Notes: a model not told the origin generated them from the letters alone. 64,000 nucleotides of DNA from Verrucomicrobiaceae bacterium (GCA_021151605.1 JAGKWZ010000008.1:1-64000), one strand, 5' to 3'. Counted from the first letter of the stretch, positions 17,155 to 26,409 are shown. Numbers and translations: made by a program.

Positions 17155-18341
17155 GCTTGGTTGGATTGGGAAGAGGTAAGTTGATCGTAGAGCTTGAGCA
17201 GTCGTGCAGCCATGACTTCACTGCTGTAATTTTTAGCCGCCGCTTGTGCGCTGATGGAGAGTCTTTGCCGCAAGGCACTGTCTTTGATGAGCTGCACGCA
17301 TTCGCGGGCAAGGGCATCGGCATCATCCACGGGCGTGCAGATGACTGCGTCACGGCAGACTTCATCGCAAGCGAGAGCCACTCCTGGAGTCGTCACACAA
17401 GGCAACCCCGCAGCCATCGCCTCAAGAAGTGCGATGCCGAAATTCTCCGAGCGTGATGGCAGAACATAGAGATCAGCTCCAGCCAGAGCCGCCAGCTTTC
17501 TTGCTCCCGAAACATGCCCTGTCCAGATCACAGATGACTCGATGCCAAGCTGCTTCGATTGTTGCTGCAATGATTGCTGAAGCGCCACATCTCCATCACC
17601 AGCTACCATGAGCAGCGTCTCCGGGCACTCGCGATGAACCTTTGCATAAGCCTCCAGCAGCACGGGCAAGCCCTTCTTTTCATCCAGACGCGAGAGAAAC
17701 AATATCACCGACTTCCCTGCTGCCTGCGTCCATTCACGAGCCAGCGCTTCACGCGACGGGAGTGAGCTGAAGTTCGTGAGATCGATGCCCAGCGGCAGCA
17801 CCACAGGCGGCGGAGTGAGCCCGAGCGATGCAGCCTCGGCGGCTTCCTGATCACTCGTGTAATGAATGGCCGCCGCTCGATTCAGCGCAGGTTTGTCGAG
17901 CAGGCCAAAGGACAGCGCCTTCACCCAGCGGCGACGATTCTTCATGCCCCATGCATTCAGCACACCGAGCGGACGCACAATATAGGGCACGCCAGCCAGC
18001 CGGGCAGCCAGCGCTCCAGCCATGGTGGAGAAAGAGAAGACTGTGTGAATGTGGATCACGTCATACTCTCGCGCATGACGACAAAGCCAGCGCAGCAGTG
18101 GCAGCGAAACTTTATAAAATTCCGTCTGCTTCGGGAAGTAGAAGACGCGGAAGCCATCCGCATGAGTCACGGGCACACCATGGGCAATACCACTGATTCG
18201 GCACCCAGTGCCATCATCATCCGTGCATGCCACGTCAACACTCACGCCAGCCTGCACCAACGCTCGCGCCATCTCTGGCAGCGCCTTGCTCGGCCCACCC
18301 TGCGAGGGCGAGAGAGAGGGGATAACATGCAGCACCTTCAT
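17151..18341 (-). CDS. glycosyltransferase family 4
   Basis: GT-B retaining glycosyltransferase, 396 residues from the ATG at 18341, which overlaps the stop of the upstream asparagine synthase gene by one base (TGATG). The longer open frame adds 60 unrelated residues. The N-terminal domain begins VLHVIPSLSPSQGGPSKAL with the glycine-rich acceptor loop; the C-terminal domain has LFLSRLDEKKGLPVLLEAY and the donor-binding block ENFGIALLEAMAAG with the E-x7-E pair. A full-length, normal family member. The specific sugar is unknown. Confidence 0.9.
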   Translation of the reverse strand: MKVLHVIPSLSPSQGGPSKALPEMARALVQAGVSVDVACTDDDGTGCRISGIAHGVPVTHADGFRVFYFPKQTEFYKVSLPLLRWLCRHAREYDVIHIHTVFSFSTMAGALAARLAGVPYIVRPLGVLNAWGMKNRRRWVKALSFGLLDKPALNRAAAIHYTSDQEAAEAASLGLTPPPVVLPLGIDLTNFSSLPSREALAREWTQAAGKSVILFLSRLDEKKGLPVLLEAYAKVHRECPETLLMVAGDGDVALQQSLQQQSKQLGIESSVIWTGHVSGARKLAALAGADLYVLPSRSENFGIALLEAMAAGLPCVTTPGVALACDEVCRDAVICTPVDDADALARECVQLIKDSALRQRLSISAQAAAKNYSSEVMAARLLKLYDQLTSSQSNQA

Positions 18342-20137
18342 CAGCGAATTCCCAGACTCTTGAGGCAATGCTGGAGCACAAAAACGCTCCACTTTTGATA
18401 CCAATTCGGCATCGACACGGGCGCACCAGCAGTGGCTTTTTTGAAAGCGTCCCCCCACTCGCTGCCGAGCCACTTTTGATACGGGAAGAGAAAGCCCCGC
18501 TTCTTCTGATTCACGACCCACTCTGGCACCTCTGGAACGGCATCCGTCAGCAGCGCTTTGTGTCCGCGCATACGCTGTGCCGCAGGGATCTGAGTCACTT
18601 GCTCGACGAGCAGCCGGTCCACAAAAGGCACCCGCAATTCCAAGCCGTGCGCCATGCTCATCACGTCACTGTCACGCAGGAGCTGGTTGCGCATGTAGCG
18701 GGTGAGTTCGAGTGCGCTGATGACATCTGCGGTGGTCTGACCTGTCTGACCTGTCTGACCTGTCTGACCTGTCTGACCTGTCTGACCTGTCTGACCTGTC
18801 TGACTGCCTGTAATCCATGACGTCAGCGCCACTGCTTCTCTTTTCGAGAAAATCCCTCGCAGCGCGCCAAACGCATCTTCCACTCTCCCTGGAGAACGCA
18901 GAAAATCCGCCAGCCGTCGGTGCTGCGGTTTGCCATACGCCAGCAGGCTCCGCAGGCCGGGGAATCGCCGCAGGATGGGATGCCAGCGCAGCATTTTCGG
19001 GATCTTCGTAAAGCTGGAGTAGCCGCCGAACAGCTCATCGCCACCGAGGCCGCTGAGCACTACCTTCATGCCATGCTCTCGGGCCAGTGAGGAGACGGTG
19101 AAGGTGTTCAGTCCATCGATGGTCGGCTGGTCGATGTGCCCGAGGAAGCGCTCGAAGAGCCCGCGTGCCACTCCTGCATCCAGCCGCATCTCGTGATGCT
19201 CCGAGCCGAAATGCTCCGCTGTACGGCGGGCGATGGCGCTCTCGTCTGCCGCCTCGTCATCGACGGCGATGGAGAAGGTACGTATGCCCTGATGCCCGGT
19301 CTCATTTGCCAAAGCCAGCAGCACCGTCGAGTCGATGCCGCCACTGAGAAAGATGCCCACAGGAACATCGCTGACGAAGTGCTGTCTAACGCTGTCGATC
19401 AAAGCCTCACGAGTGTGGGCCACAGGATCACTTGGGGGGTTCGTGGAGGAGAAGTCGAGCTGCCAAAACGGTCGGCACACAGGCTCTGCGCCAGATTTCC
19501 AGATCACGAGATGCCCTGCATCCAGCATCCTCACTTCATTCACCAGAGTCATCGGCTCCGGCACCGTGCCTGTCTCGAAATAGCGCTGTACAGCCGTGGC
19601 ATCCAGCGTGGGCTGGAAGAGGCCACTGGTGGTCAGCGGCCGCAGCTCAGACGCGAAGGCCAGCGAGCCTGCCGCTTCATGAAAATAGAGAGGTTTGATG
19701 CCGAGCGGATCACGCGCCAGCAGCGCCTGCTGCTTGTCCTCATCCCAAATACAGAAGGCGAACATGCCTCGCAGCCGCTCCACCATCGCTTCACCCTCAT
19801 CCTCATAGAGGCGTAGCAGCACCTCCGTGTCGGATTGGGTGCGGAAGCTAATGCCGCGACGCTCTAGTCGAGCACGAAGCTCGCGGAAGTTGTAGATCTC
19901 GCCATTGAAGCAAATGGCCCGGCGACCATCGCGGGAAACCATCGGCTGATGCCCGCCCGGCGAGAGATCGAGGATGGACAGCCGAGTATGCGCCAGCCCG
20001 ATGCTGCCCTGCGGATTCAGCCAGAGCCCCGAGTCATCCGGCCCGCGATGATGCAGCGCAATCTGCATCCTAAACAGCCGCTGCCGCAGCACATCTGCGT
20101 CAGGAGAGTTTTTGAGGATGCCAGCGATGCCACACAT
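18341..20137 (-). CDS. asnB: asparagine synthase (glutamine-hydrolysing)-like amidotransferase with a coding tandem repeat
   Basis: Class II glutamine amidotransferase fused to an ATP-pyrophosphatase synthetase domain. Cys2 of MCGIAGI is the glutaminase nucleophile; NGEIYNFRELR and RTQSDTEVLL complete the N-terminal domain, and SGGIDSTVLLALA is the PP-loop. In polysaccharide loci such proteins are thought to amidate uronic acids or other carboxylated sugars rather than make free asparagine; that is an inference here. Residues ~445-467 are seven TGQ triplets encoded by a 9-bp tandem repeat, lying between FSKREAVALTSWITGSQ and the conserved ALELTRYMRNQLLRD segment. The repeat keeps the frame. 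The stop overlaps the next ATG by one base. 598 residues is slightly below the usual ~630. Confidence 0.9.
   Translation of the reverse strand: MCGIAGILKNSPDADVLRQRLFRMQIALHHRGPDDSGLWLNPQGSIGLAHTRLSILDLSPGGHQPMVSRDGRRAICFNGEIYNFRELRARLERRGISFRTQSDTEVLLRLYEDEGEAMVERLRGMFAFCIWDEDKQQALLARDPLGIKPLYFHEAAGSLAFASELRPLTTSGLFQPTLDATAVQRYFETGTVPEPMTLVNEVRMLDAGHLVIWKSGAEPVCRPFWQLDFSSTNPPSDPVAHTREALIDSVRQHFVSDVPVGIFLSGGIDSTVLLALANETGHQGIRTFSIAVDDEAADESAIARRTAEHFGSEHHEMRLDAGVARGLFERFLGHIDQPTIDGLNTFTVSSLAREHGMKVVLSGLGGDELFGGYSSFTKIPKMLRWHPILRRFPGLRSLLAYGKPQHRRLADFLRSPGRVEDAFGALRGIFSKREAVALTSWITGSQTGQTGQTGQTGQTGQTGQTGQTTADVISALELTRYMRNQLLRDSDVMSMAHGLELRVPFVDRLLVEQVTQIPAAQRMRGHKALLTDAVPEVPEWVVNQKKRGFLFPYQKWLGSEWGDAFKKATAGAPVSMPNWYQKWSVFVLQHCLKSLGIR
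18737..18804. repeat. 9-bp coding minisatellite, seven tandem copies
   Basis: Seven perfect copies of CTGACCTGT (18737-18799) plus a 5-base partial copy. On the coding strand each unit reads ACAGGTCAG and encodes Thr-Gly-Gln. Because the unit is a multiple of three, copy-number change would lengthen or shorten the asparagine synthase without a frameshift. Confidence 0.95.
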
Positions 20138-20141
20138 GAGT

Positions 20142-21254
20142 TTAGGAGGGTAGCAGCTCGCTCAGAGCCAGGTGCAAGTAGCCACGAAAGGCCTGCTGAC
20201 CGTAAAGCTTCACCACTTCACGATGCAGCGTCTCCGGCTCATACAGCCAGGGTTTATCATGCCGACGGCGGAAGAAGCTCAGCATGGCATTGGCGATCTG
20301 CGCGGGATCACGTGGCGGGACGATGAAGCCGAGTCTGCCATGATCGATGGCTTCGGGTGAAGCGTCCGCATTTCCGACGAGGCATGGGCGACCACAGGCC
20401 AGGGATTCGAGATAGACGATGCCGAAGCCTTCTCCGGTGCTGGGCATGACATAAAGATCGGCGAGGCGGTAGTGGTCAGCGAGTTCGGCTTCAGGAATGA
20501 AGCCGGTGAAGGTGACCTGCTTCTCCAGACCCAGTTCGGCGCAGAGCTGGCGGAGTCTTGGCTCATCATCGCCACGGCCGCCGATGATGTAATGCAGATC
20601 AGGCAGTTCGCGGACCAAGGATGGCATCGCCAGCAGCACTTGATCCTGGCCTTTGTAGCGCTCGCTGGCGGAGAGACGCCCGATGGTGAGGATGACGGGC
20701 TGATCTGGCTTCAAGCCATAGCGTTGGAGTAAAGCTGAGGACTTCGGCCCTGGGGCGAAGTTTTCCTCCCGAAAGGTATCTGGCACGACGCACATCCGAG
20801 ACATGGGCACATGAGCCTCGCGATGGATGACATCATGCGTGAAAGCACTCACCGGCAGGATACCTGTGGCCTGACGAAGGGCGGCGCCGAAGCTTCCTGC
20901 CATCAGCCCCCATGTCTCAATGCCATGCGCGGCGGTGAGACAGGGAATGCCGAGTCGCGTGAGTGGGGCCAGTGCCTTCATGAAATGCGGATGCGTGGCG
21001 AAGATGAAATCGGGTCGCTCTAGCATTGCCCACGCGAGTCCAGCAGCGGCAAAGACAGGCGTGTGCAGCTTCCCACGCCAACGACCAAAAGCATGAAGCC
21101 CGGTGTCTGGGTCTGACTGCACATCGTTCTTGCTGAAGATGCGTAGTCGAGCCTGCGGGTAGATCTCACGCAGCGCCTGCACGCAGCAGGCGGAGTAATG
21201 CTGGATGCCTCCAGTTTCCTCGATGCCGCTGACCCAGAGGTGGATGAATTTCAT
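20142..21254 (-). CDS. glycosyltransferase family 4
   Basis: GT-B glycosyltransferase of 370 residues. The N-terminus reads FIHLWVSGIEETGGIQHYS with a GG acceptor loop; the C-terminal domain has LTIGRLSASERYKGQDQVL, a phosphate-contacting strand, and GFGIVYLESLACGRP carrying the E-x7-E pair. It follows the DUF5989 gene by 30 bases and precedes the asparagine synthase gene by 4 bases, all on the same strand. Complete and typical; sugar specificity unknown. Confidence 0.9.
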   Translation of the reverse strand: MKFIHLWVSGIEETGGIQHYSACCVQALREIYPQARLRIFSKNDVQSDPDTGLHAFGRWRGKLHTPVFAAAGLAWAMLERPDFIFATHPHFMKALAPLTRLGIPCLTAAHGIETWGLMAGSFGAALRQATGILPVSAFTHDVIHREAHVPMSRMCVVPDTFREENFAPGPKSSALLQRYGLKPDQPVILTIGRLSASERYKGQDQVLLAMPSLVRELPDLHYIIGGRGDDEPRLRQLCAELGLEKQVTFTGFIPEAELADHYRLADLYVMPSTGEGFGIVYLESLACGRPCLVGNADASPEAIDHGRLGFIVPPRDPAQIANAMLSFFRRRHDKPWLYEPETLHREVVKLYGQQAFRGYLHLALSELLPS

Positions 21255-21284
21255 GCGCTGCCGGATCTGCCAGTCATCACTGGA

Positions 21285-21482
21285 TCAGAAGAGCGTGTAG
21301 ATGAACGGAGCCGCTGCGGTGCCTCCGAGGATGAGGAGGAGGCCGATGCTCAGCAGCACGAGAAGCAAGGGGATGAGCCAGAATTTCTTGTTGTGCTTCA
21401 GGAAGTGGACGAACTCGGAAATCAGACCGGATTGGCCGGACTTACCAGCTTGCTCAAAGGCGTTGTTTTTATCTTCACTCAT
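21285..21482 (-). CDS. DUF5989 family small membrane protein
   Basis: A 65-residue protein with a charged/amide-rich N-terminus, a short amphipathic stretch (ISEFVHFLKHNKKFW) and one membrane helix (LIPLLLVLLSIGLLLILGG) ending in AAPFIYTLF. This matches DUF5989, a family found next to SxtJ proteins and O-carbamoyltransferases. It lies 17 bases after the SxtJ gene and is co-directional with the carbamoyltransferase. Function is unknown; the context suggests a membrane anchor or scaffold for glycan carbamoylation (inference). Confidence 0.85.
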   Translation of the reverse strand: MSEDKNNAFEQAGKSGQSGLISEFVHFLKHNKKFWLIPLLLVLLSIGLLLILGGTAAAPFIYTLF

Positions 21483-21499
21483 GGCGGATGGCTTGGGGT

Positions 21500-21940
21500 T
21501 TAGAATTGATGGAAGTAGCGGCGTGGATCAGTCGGCTGACCGGCATCGAGCCAATAAGTAGCGACTTCTTTGTTCAGAGTCTTGCGGATGGGCTTCTTCC
21601 CACAGGCTCGGAGGATCAAGCCGAGACCGGTGACAAAAATGTAGTAAACAGCAGAGAGGACGACATTCCCCATCACGAGGCCGATGCAGCAAGCGAAGCA
21701 ATACCACACGACATAGAAAGGGCGGGCGATAGCGGGCAGGATGAAAAACAGCACCCCCAGGCCAGCACCGATACCAGCGACTTTCGCTGCGGTTTCCAGA
21801 TGCCATTCTCCAGAGCTGTATCTGCCGATGATGAGCCAGAAGAGCGCAAGGCACGGGAAGCCTATGATGAGGCTTTTGCCAAACGTGCGACGCTCGGCAG
21901 TGTCGGGGTTCCAGTTTACTTCTTTAAAGGGATTGATCAC
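21500..21940 (-). CDS. SxtJ family membrane protein
   Basis: A 146-residue membrane protein starting at GTG 21940. It opens with NPFKEVNWNPD and ERRTFGKSLIIGFP, then shows three or four hydrophobic helices (~22-40, 50-75, 78-112) and the end block KEVATYWLDAGQPTDPRRYFHQF. This matches the SxtJ family, first named from the saxitoxin clusters, where it neighbours the carbamoyltransferase SxtI. It sits directly between the carbamoyltransferase and DUF5989 genes. No enzymatic motif is visible; a partner role for the carbamoyltransferase is an inference from conserved neighbourhood. Confidence 0.87.
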   Translation of the reverse strand: MINPFKEVNWNPDTAERRTFGKSLIIGFPCLALFWLIIGRYSSGEWHLETAAKVAGIGAGLGVLFFILPAIARPFYVVWYCFACCIGLVMGNVVLSAVYYIFVTGLGLILRACGKKPIRKTLNKEVATYWLDAGQPTDPRRYFHQF

Positions 21941-21978
21941 GACAATTCAGGTGTTGGGGTTCAAGGATGCAGGCGGGT

Positions 21979-23823
21979 TCAATCCAGGCTGAAGCTCTCC
22001 ATGTATTTCTTCCGCGTGGCTTGATCGAGCTGCGGCTGGTCTTCGCGAAGCAGGACGGCGTTCTCCAGCACGAGCACGTCCATGTCGCAGGCGAGGAAGC
22101 AGCGATAAGCGTCTTCGGGCGAACAAACGATGGGCTCGCCACGCACGTTGAAGCTGGTATTGATGATGACGGCGCAGCCGGTCTGGCGTTTGAACTCCTT
22201 GATGAGGCGATAGTAACGACCATGGCGCTCTTCATCTACGGTCTGCACGCGGGCGCTCATATCGACATGGGTCACGGCAGGGATGGTGGAGCGCGGGACG
22301 TTCACACGCTTGCGCAGATCAGGGTCCTTCATTAGCGCGGCCTGCTCGGGCGCGAGGTCGATGTGCAGTTCCTTTTTCACCGGAGCCACCATGAGCATGT
22401 AAGGCGAGTCGCGATCGTGATCGAAGTAATCCTGCACATCCTCACGCAGCACGCAGGGGGCAAAGGGGCGGAAGGACTCGCGGAACTTCACGCGCACGTT
22501 CATCTGCGACTGCATCTGCACATTGCGCGGGTCGCCGATGATGCTGCGGCACCCGAGCGCGCGCGGGCCGAACTCCATGCGCCCCTGGAACCAGCCGACA
22601 ACTTTTCCAGCAGCCATGTGACTGGCGACGTTTTGAAGAAGTTCGGGCTCGGTATCGAAGTAGGTGTGAGTGATCTTCCGCTCTGCGAGAAAGGCGCGAA
22701 TCTCCGTGTTCGACCATTTTGGACCGAGGAGTGAGCCTTTGATGGAGTCTCGTCCGCCGGGTGAGCGTGGGTTGTCCAGAAGGTGATGGTGCGTGAACAG
22801 CGCCGCACCGAGCGCGCCGCCAGCATCGCCTGAGGCGGGTGTTACGAAGATGTCTTCGAAGATGCCGGAGCGGAGCAGCTTGCCATTGGCGACACAGTTC
22901 AGAGCGACACCACCTGCGAGGCAGAGATACTTGGCACCGGTGAGTTCTTTAGCATGACGGGCCATGCGCAGGACGGCCTCTTCAGTGACCTTTTGCACGG
23001 AGGCGGCGAGGTCCATCTCTCGCTGGGTGATGGCGCTCTCGGGCTTGCGGGCTGGGCCGCCGAAGAGTTCAGCGAACTTGTCGCCGGTCATGGTGAGGCC
23101 TTCGCAGAAGCTGAAGTAGCTCATGTCCATGGCCATGGAGCCGTCAGCTTTGAGGTCGATGAGCTTTTCGAGGATGAGGTCCGCATACTTAGGCTCGCCA
23201 TACGGGGCGAGGCCCATAAGCTTGTACTCACCGGAGTTCACTCGGAAGCCGCAGAAGTAAGTGAAGGCGCTGTAGAGCAGGCCGAGTGAGTGCGGGAAGT
23301 GCAGGGCTTTGATCAGCTTGATCTTGTTGCCTTTGCCATGGCCGATGGTGGCGGTGTCCCACTCGCCCACGCCATCCAGCGTGAGGATGGCGGCTTCATC
23401 ATACGGCGAGGGGAAGAAGGTGCTAGCCGCGTGGGACTCGTGATGACTGGTGAAGGCGATGGGCTTTTTGTAGCGACCCTTGAGCGCCTTGCGGATCTCG
23501 CGCGGGAGATGGAGCTTAGTTTTCAGCCAAAGCGGCATGGCCATCATGAACGAACGCAGGCCTGCAGGAGCATAGGCGAGGTAGGTTTCGAGCAGGCGGT
23601 CAAACTTGAGCAGCGGCTTGTCGTAAAAGACCACGTAGTCGATCTGCTCCGGCGTTAGTCCGGCCTCGCGCAGGCAGTAGTCCACTGCATTCACGGGAAA
23701 CTCATGGTCATGCTTGATGCGGGTGAAGCGCTCTTCCTGCGCTGCGGCGACGATGTCACCATCGACCACCAAGGCGGCGGCGCTGTCGTGATAGAAGGCG
23801 GAGATACCGAGGATCTTGGGCAT
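21979..23823 (-). CDS. O-carbamoyltransferase (NodU/CmcH/SxtI family)
   Basis: Transfers a carbamoyl group from carbamoyl phosphate, via carbamoyl-AMP, to a hydroxyl group, here probably on a sugar. The start at 23823 (MPKILGISAF) gives 614 residues. The N-terminal Kae1-like domain has ISAFYHDSAAALVVDG, AAQEERFTRIKHD, SHHESHAASTFFPS with metal-binding histidines, and LTLDGVGEWDTATIG; the C-terminal domain has GRMEFGPRALGCRSI, FRESFRPFAP and NTSFNVRGEPIVC. All family landmarks are intact. The SGNH hydrolase gene ends 8 bases upstream; SxtJ and DUF5989 genes follow, forming a four-gene cassette. Confidence 0.94.
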   Translation of the reverse strand: MPKILGISAFYHDSAAALVVDGDIVAAAQEERFTRIKHDHEFPVNAVDYCLREAGLTPEQIDYVVFYDKPLLKFDRLLETYLAYAPAGLRSFMMAMPLWLKTKLHLPREIRKALKGRYKKPIAFTSHHESHAASTFFPSPYDEAAILTLDGVGEWDTATIGHGKGNKIKLIKALHFPHSLGLLYSAFTYFCGFRVNSGEYKLMGLAPYGEPKYADLILEKLIDLKADGSMAMDMSYFSFCEGLTMTGDKFAELFGGPARKPESAITQREMDLAASVQKVTEEAVLRMARHAKELTGAKYLCLAGGVALNCVANGKLLRSGIFEDIFVTPASGDAGGALGAALFTHHHLLDNPRSPGGRDSIKGSLLGPKWSNTEIRAFLAERKITHTYFDTEPELLQNVASHMAAGKVVGWFQGRMEFGPRALGCRSIIGDPRNVQMQSQMNVRVKFRESFRPFAPCVLREDVQDYFDHDRDSPYMLMVAPVKKELHIDLAPEQAALMKDPDLRKRVNVPRSTIPAVTHVDMSARVQTVDEERHGRYYRLIKEFKRQTGCAVIINTSFNVRGEPIVCSPEDAYRCFLACDMDVLVLENAVLLREDQPQLDQATRKKYMESFSLD

Positions 23824-23831
23824 GGGAAAAA

Positions 23832-24935
23832 TCAAGGAGCAGCTGGAGCGCCGGACTTCGAAGCAGGAAGGGCAAGAAGGGTCTTTTTTAACTCCTCGGC
23901 CATCACATCAGCACCCAAGCTGGTGACGTGGACGCCGGAGGAGATGAAGCACTCTTTGCGTTTCGGATGAGCTTCGATGACAGACGCGGCATCGCAGACG
24001 GCGACGCCCTCTTCATGCGCGATCTGCACAGCACGCTCTCGCCATTCACGAATGCCGAAACGCTTGTACCAATCGTTGTCGCCATTGTCTCCAAAACGAA
24101 GAACCACAGGTGTGGCTCCTTGTTCACGGATGAAGGCGATGTAGGCGCGGAGGGAGTGATCTAGATTCGCCATGACATAGGGATGCTGGGAGGGGTGATT
24201 CACCGGACGCTCAACGATGTCTTCGACGTGGTAGGCGGCAGTCGCCTGCTGCTCGAACATGCGCTTGATGTAATAATCCCAGACACGGACCAGAGCGCTG
24301 TTGCGCTTCCAGAAGCGGGCTTGGTCGAGCTTTTTCGCGGGCTCGCCCCACTTTTTCTCCTTTAGCAGGCGATCCAAAGCCCCAGGTTCGTTGTTTTCAA
24401 ACTGCTCCGCTGACATGCCTTCGTTCACGCCGGTGAAGATGACGACGACATCAGGTTTAAGCTTCGGGATGAGCCGCTTTCCGAGGATGAATTCATGGCA
24501 AAGGGAGAAGCAGATCTGGCCGCCGTTAAGCACCTGATCCTTCTCATGGCCTGGAAGCGGGCGAAGCTTGTTTTGGAGTACCGTAGGCCAGGCATCGTCG
24601 GTTTCGAGATTGTAACAGAAGGTGGTGGAGCCGCCGGAGCAGTAGATGCGGGTGGAGCCTGGAGGCTTGATGTCCGGCACGTCCTCACGATTGCGCAGAC
24701 CGAAGTTATTAAGGATGCTGTTTGAGTTATAACCGTGAGGCCGATGAGTAGCACCGAGTTCAGAGTCACCCACATAGATACCGTAGCTCTTGCCGGGCAC
24801 GCCATGCTTTATATGCATGACCACCCGAGCGGCGATTTCCCCGGCGAGAAGCAGGCCGAAGATGATGATACTGATGGCGATGGCGGCAAAAAGGAACTTT
24901 TTGCGCAAGGTCAGGATTGGAACTGTACGAGACAT
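23832..24935 (-). CDS. SGNH/GDSL-type hydrolase, membrane-anchored
   Basis: A serine esterase or acetyltransferase-like protein of the SGNH fold. The ATG at 24935 gives 367 residues with one N-terminal membrane helix (FLFAAIAISIIIFGLLL), so the catalytic part is probably periplasmic; a GTG at 25004 would overlap the upstream gene. Block I reads YCSGGSTTFCYN with the nucleophile Ser in GGST, block III is FTGVNEG, and the C-terminal His is in SGVHVTSLGADVMAEEL. In glycan loci such proteins often add or remove O-acyl groups. It directly precedes the carbamoyltransferase gene. The exact reaction is unknown. Confidence 0.85.
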   Translation of the reverse strand: MSRTVPILTLRKKFLFAAIAISIIIFGLLLAGEIAARVVMHIKHGVPGKSYGIYVGDSELGATHRPHGYNSNSILNNFGLRNREDVPDIKPPGSTRIYCSGGSTTFCYNLETDDAWPTVLQNKLRPLPGHEKDQVLNGGQICFSLCHEFILGKRLIPKLKPDVVVIFTGVNEGMSAEQFENNEPGALDRLLKEKKWGEPAKKLDQARFWKRNSALVRVWDYYIKRMFEQQATAAYHVEDIVERPVNHPSQHPYVMANLDHSLRAYIAFIREQGATPVVLRFGDNGDNDWYKRFGIREWRERAVQIAHEEGVAVCDAASVIEAHPKRKECFISSGVHVTSLGADVMAEELKKTLLALPASKSGAPAAP

Positions 24936-24981
24936 GGTTAAACGGGTTTCCACGCTTGGGCGCGCGAGGAGATTGGAAAAT

Positions 24982-26409
24982 TTACGCTCTGCGTGATTGT
25001 CCACGCCTCAACGACCAAGGGCGGGCAAGCGCAGGAGCTCGGTAGGGAGCATCAACCGCCGATGACGTGTAATAAGAGGCGAAGAAAACGCGGTGAATGG
25101 CTGTGACGAACACAAAAGCGGCAGCCATGCTCGCCACAGCTGTGGCGATGTTGCCCGCAACGTTGAGCAATCCTGTGGCGGGCAAAAGCCACCGCCCAAA
25201 ACTCCAGTAGTCTCCAGATGCGAGGTATTGCCCGGCGCGCAGATCAAACCAACGCAACAGGAACCCAATGACGAATACGCCGGCAAACACGCACCAGCGG
25301 CCATAATTGATAAAGAGTTCCATGATATGCCCGATGCCCACGCTGGTTCCCTTGGGGAAGGACAGCCCAGTGAAGTGGGCCACCATGCCGCTAGAACCAG
25401 CCATGCTCGGTTTGTCCGGCCATAGAACTCGTGGAATCCAAGCGGTGGCGGCCACCCAAAGGGTGAACCCCTTGGCAAAATCAACTCTTCCGCGGGCTAG
25501 GTAGCTGGCGCTCACGCCGACAAGATGATTTTGATTCAGGCGAATATCCAAGGCCTCCAGATGGTAGTTGTTCGAAAGGTCCAACAGTTCGAAGTTGTCG
25601 GCCAGGTTGGCGATCTGATCAAACCGTGAAGACATCTGCTGCTGGGTCCACACCGATTCGCGGATGGCATTGCGTTCACGCATGTAGTTCACATAAACGG
25701 ACATGCCGCCATACATGAACAAGAAGAGCACCACAATGGCTAGCCACCGGGGGCGATAAAAGGACATTACAAACATCCACACCGTGATGACACTGGCTGT
25801 GCCGAAACTCATGAATCCGAGGAAAATGAGTGTGATGAAAGGGAAGGCGATGGAAGAGCAAATCAGCCACCAGTAAAAGCGCACACGATCCCCAGCTATC
25901 CACGCCTGCCAGCAAGCAGCACAGACAGCCACCATCGAGAGTGACACCCCCGATGAGCCGATGCTGCCGAGACTTGGGACCAAGCGCATCACAGGGGTCA
26001 GAACAAAGAAGAAAAGTAGAGACATGACCAGGAGTGTCCCCGGCAATTTCGCGTTGATGACGGGCATCAGGCGTATTGCCCGAAGACGAATTTTTGTGCC
26101 GATAACCGGAGTCGCAAAAAACCAACTGAGCACGAGCCCAAGCAATCCAATCGTGGTGATCTCAAAACCCATCTGAGTCGCCTTGAGAGAGGCTTGATTA
26201 TCGAGCAGGACTTGAGACTTCGGCTGATAACCCGGCATGGCATAGGCGATGGCTCCAGGCACGTAAAGGAGCGATGTCGCGAAAGCGTAGCAGAGGGGCA
26301 GACCAACTCCAGGACGCTTGCTGTACCATGTGGCCATCAGCAGGATGAAGCTTAAACCTGCCCAGATAAGGAGCAGAGTTTGGAGGGATTCCTTGGAGAT
26401 CGGGAACAT
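24982..26409 (-). CDS. O-antigen/oligosaccharide repeat-unit polymerase (Wzy-like)
   Basis: A 475-residue polytopic protein with about ten to twelve hydrophobic helices, starting LLLIWAGLSFILLMATWYS. A large extramembrane loop between about residues 250 and 340 ends with IPRVLWPDKPSMAGSSG, a motif shared by many Wzy-type oligosaccharide repeat polymerases, followed by VGIGHIMELFINYG. It is expected to join lipid-linked repeat units at the outer face of the inner membrane after Wzx flipping. Its stop lies 46 bases before the SGNH hydrolase ATG. Wzy proteins diverge strongly, so the assignment rests on topology, the WPDKP motif and the context. Confidence 0.8.
   Translation of the reverse strand: MFPISKESLQTLLLIWAGLSFILLMATWYSKRPGVGLPLCYAFATSLLYVPGAIAYAMPGYQPKSQVLLDNQASLKATQMGFEITTIGLLGLVLSWFFATPVIGTKIRLRAIRLMPVINAKLPGTLLVMSLLFFFVLTPVMRLVPSLGSIGSSGVSLSMVAVCAACWQAWIAGDRVRFYWWLICSSIAFPFITLIFLGFMSFGTASVITVWMFVMSFYRPRWLAIVVLFLFMYGGMSVYVNYMRERNAIRESVWTQQQMSSRFDQIANLADNFELLDLSNNYHLEALDIRLNQNHLVGVSASYLARGRVDFAKGFTLWVAATAWIPRVLWPDKPSMAGSSGMVAHFTGLSFPKGTSVGIGHIMELFINYGRWCVFAGVFVIGFLLRWFDLRAGQYLASGDYWSFGRWLLPATGLLNVAGNIATAVASMAAAFVFVTAIHRVFFASYYTSSAVDAPYRAPALARPWSLRRGQSRRA

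Noticed and set aside
18737..18804. Tandem repeat considered as a CRISPR array or regulatory repeat.
   Set aside because: The units are contiguous 9-mers without spacers, lie inside a coding region and keep its frame.
25002..25004. GTG start for the SGNH hydrolase that would overlap the Wzy-like gene.
   Set aside because: The ATG at 24935 gives a clean membrane-anchor N-terminus and avoids the overlap.
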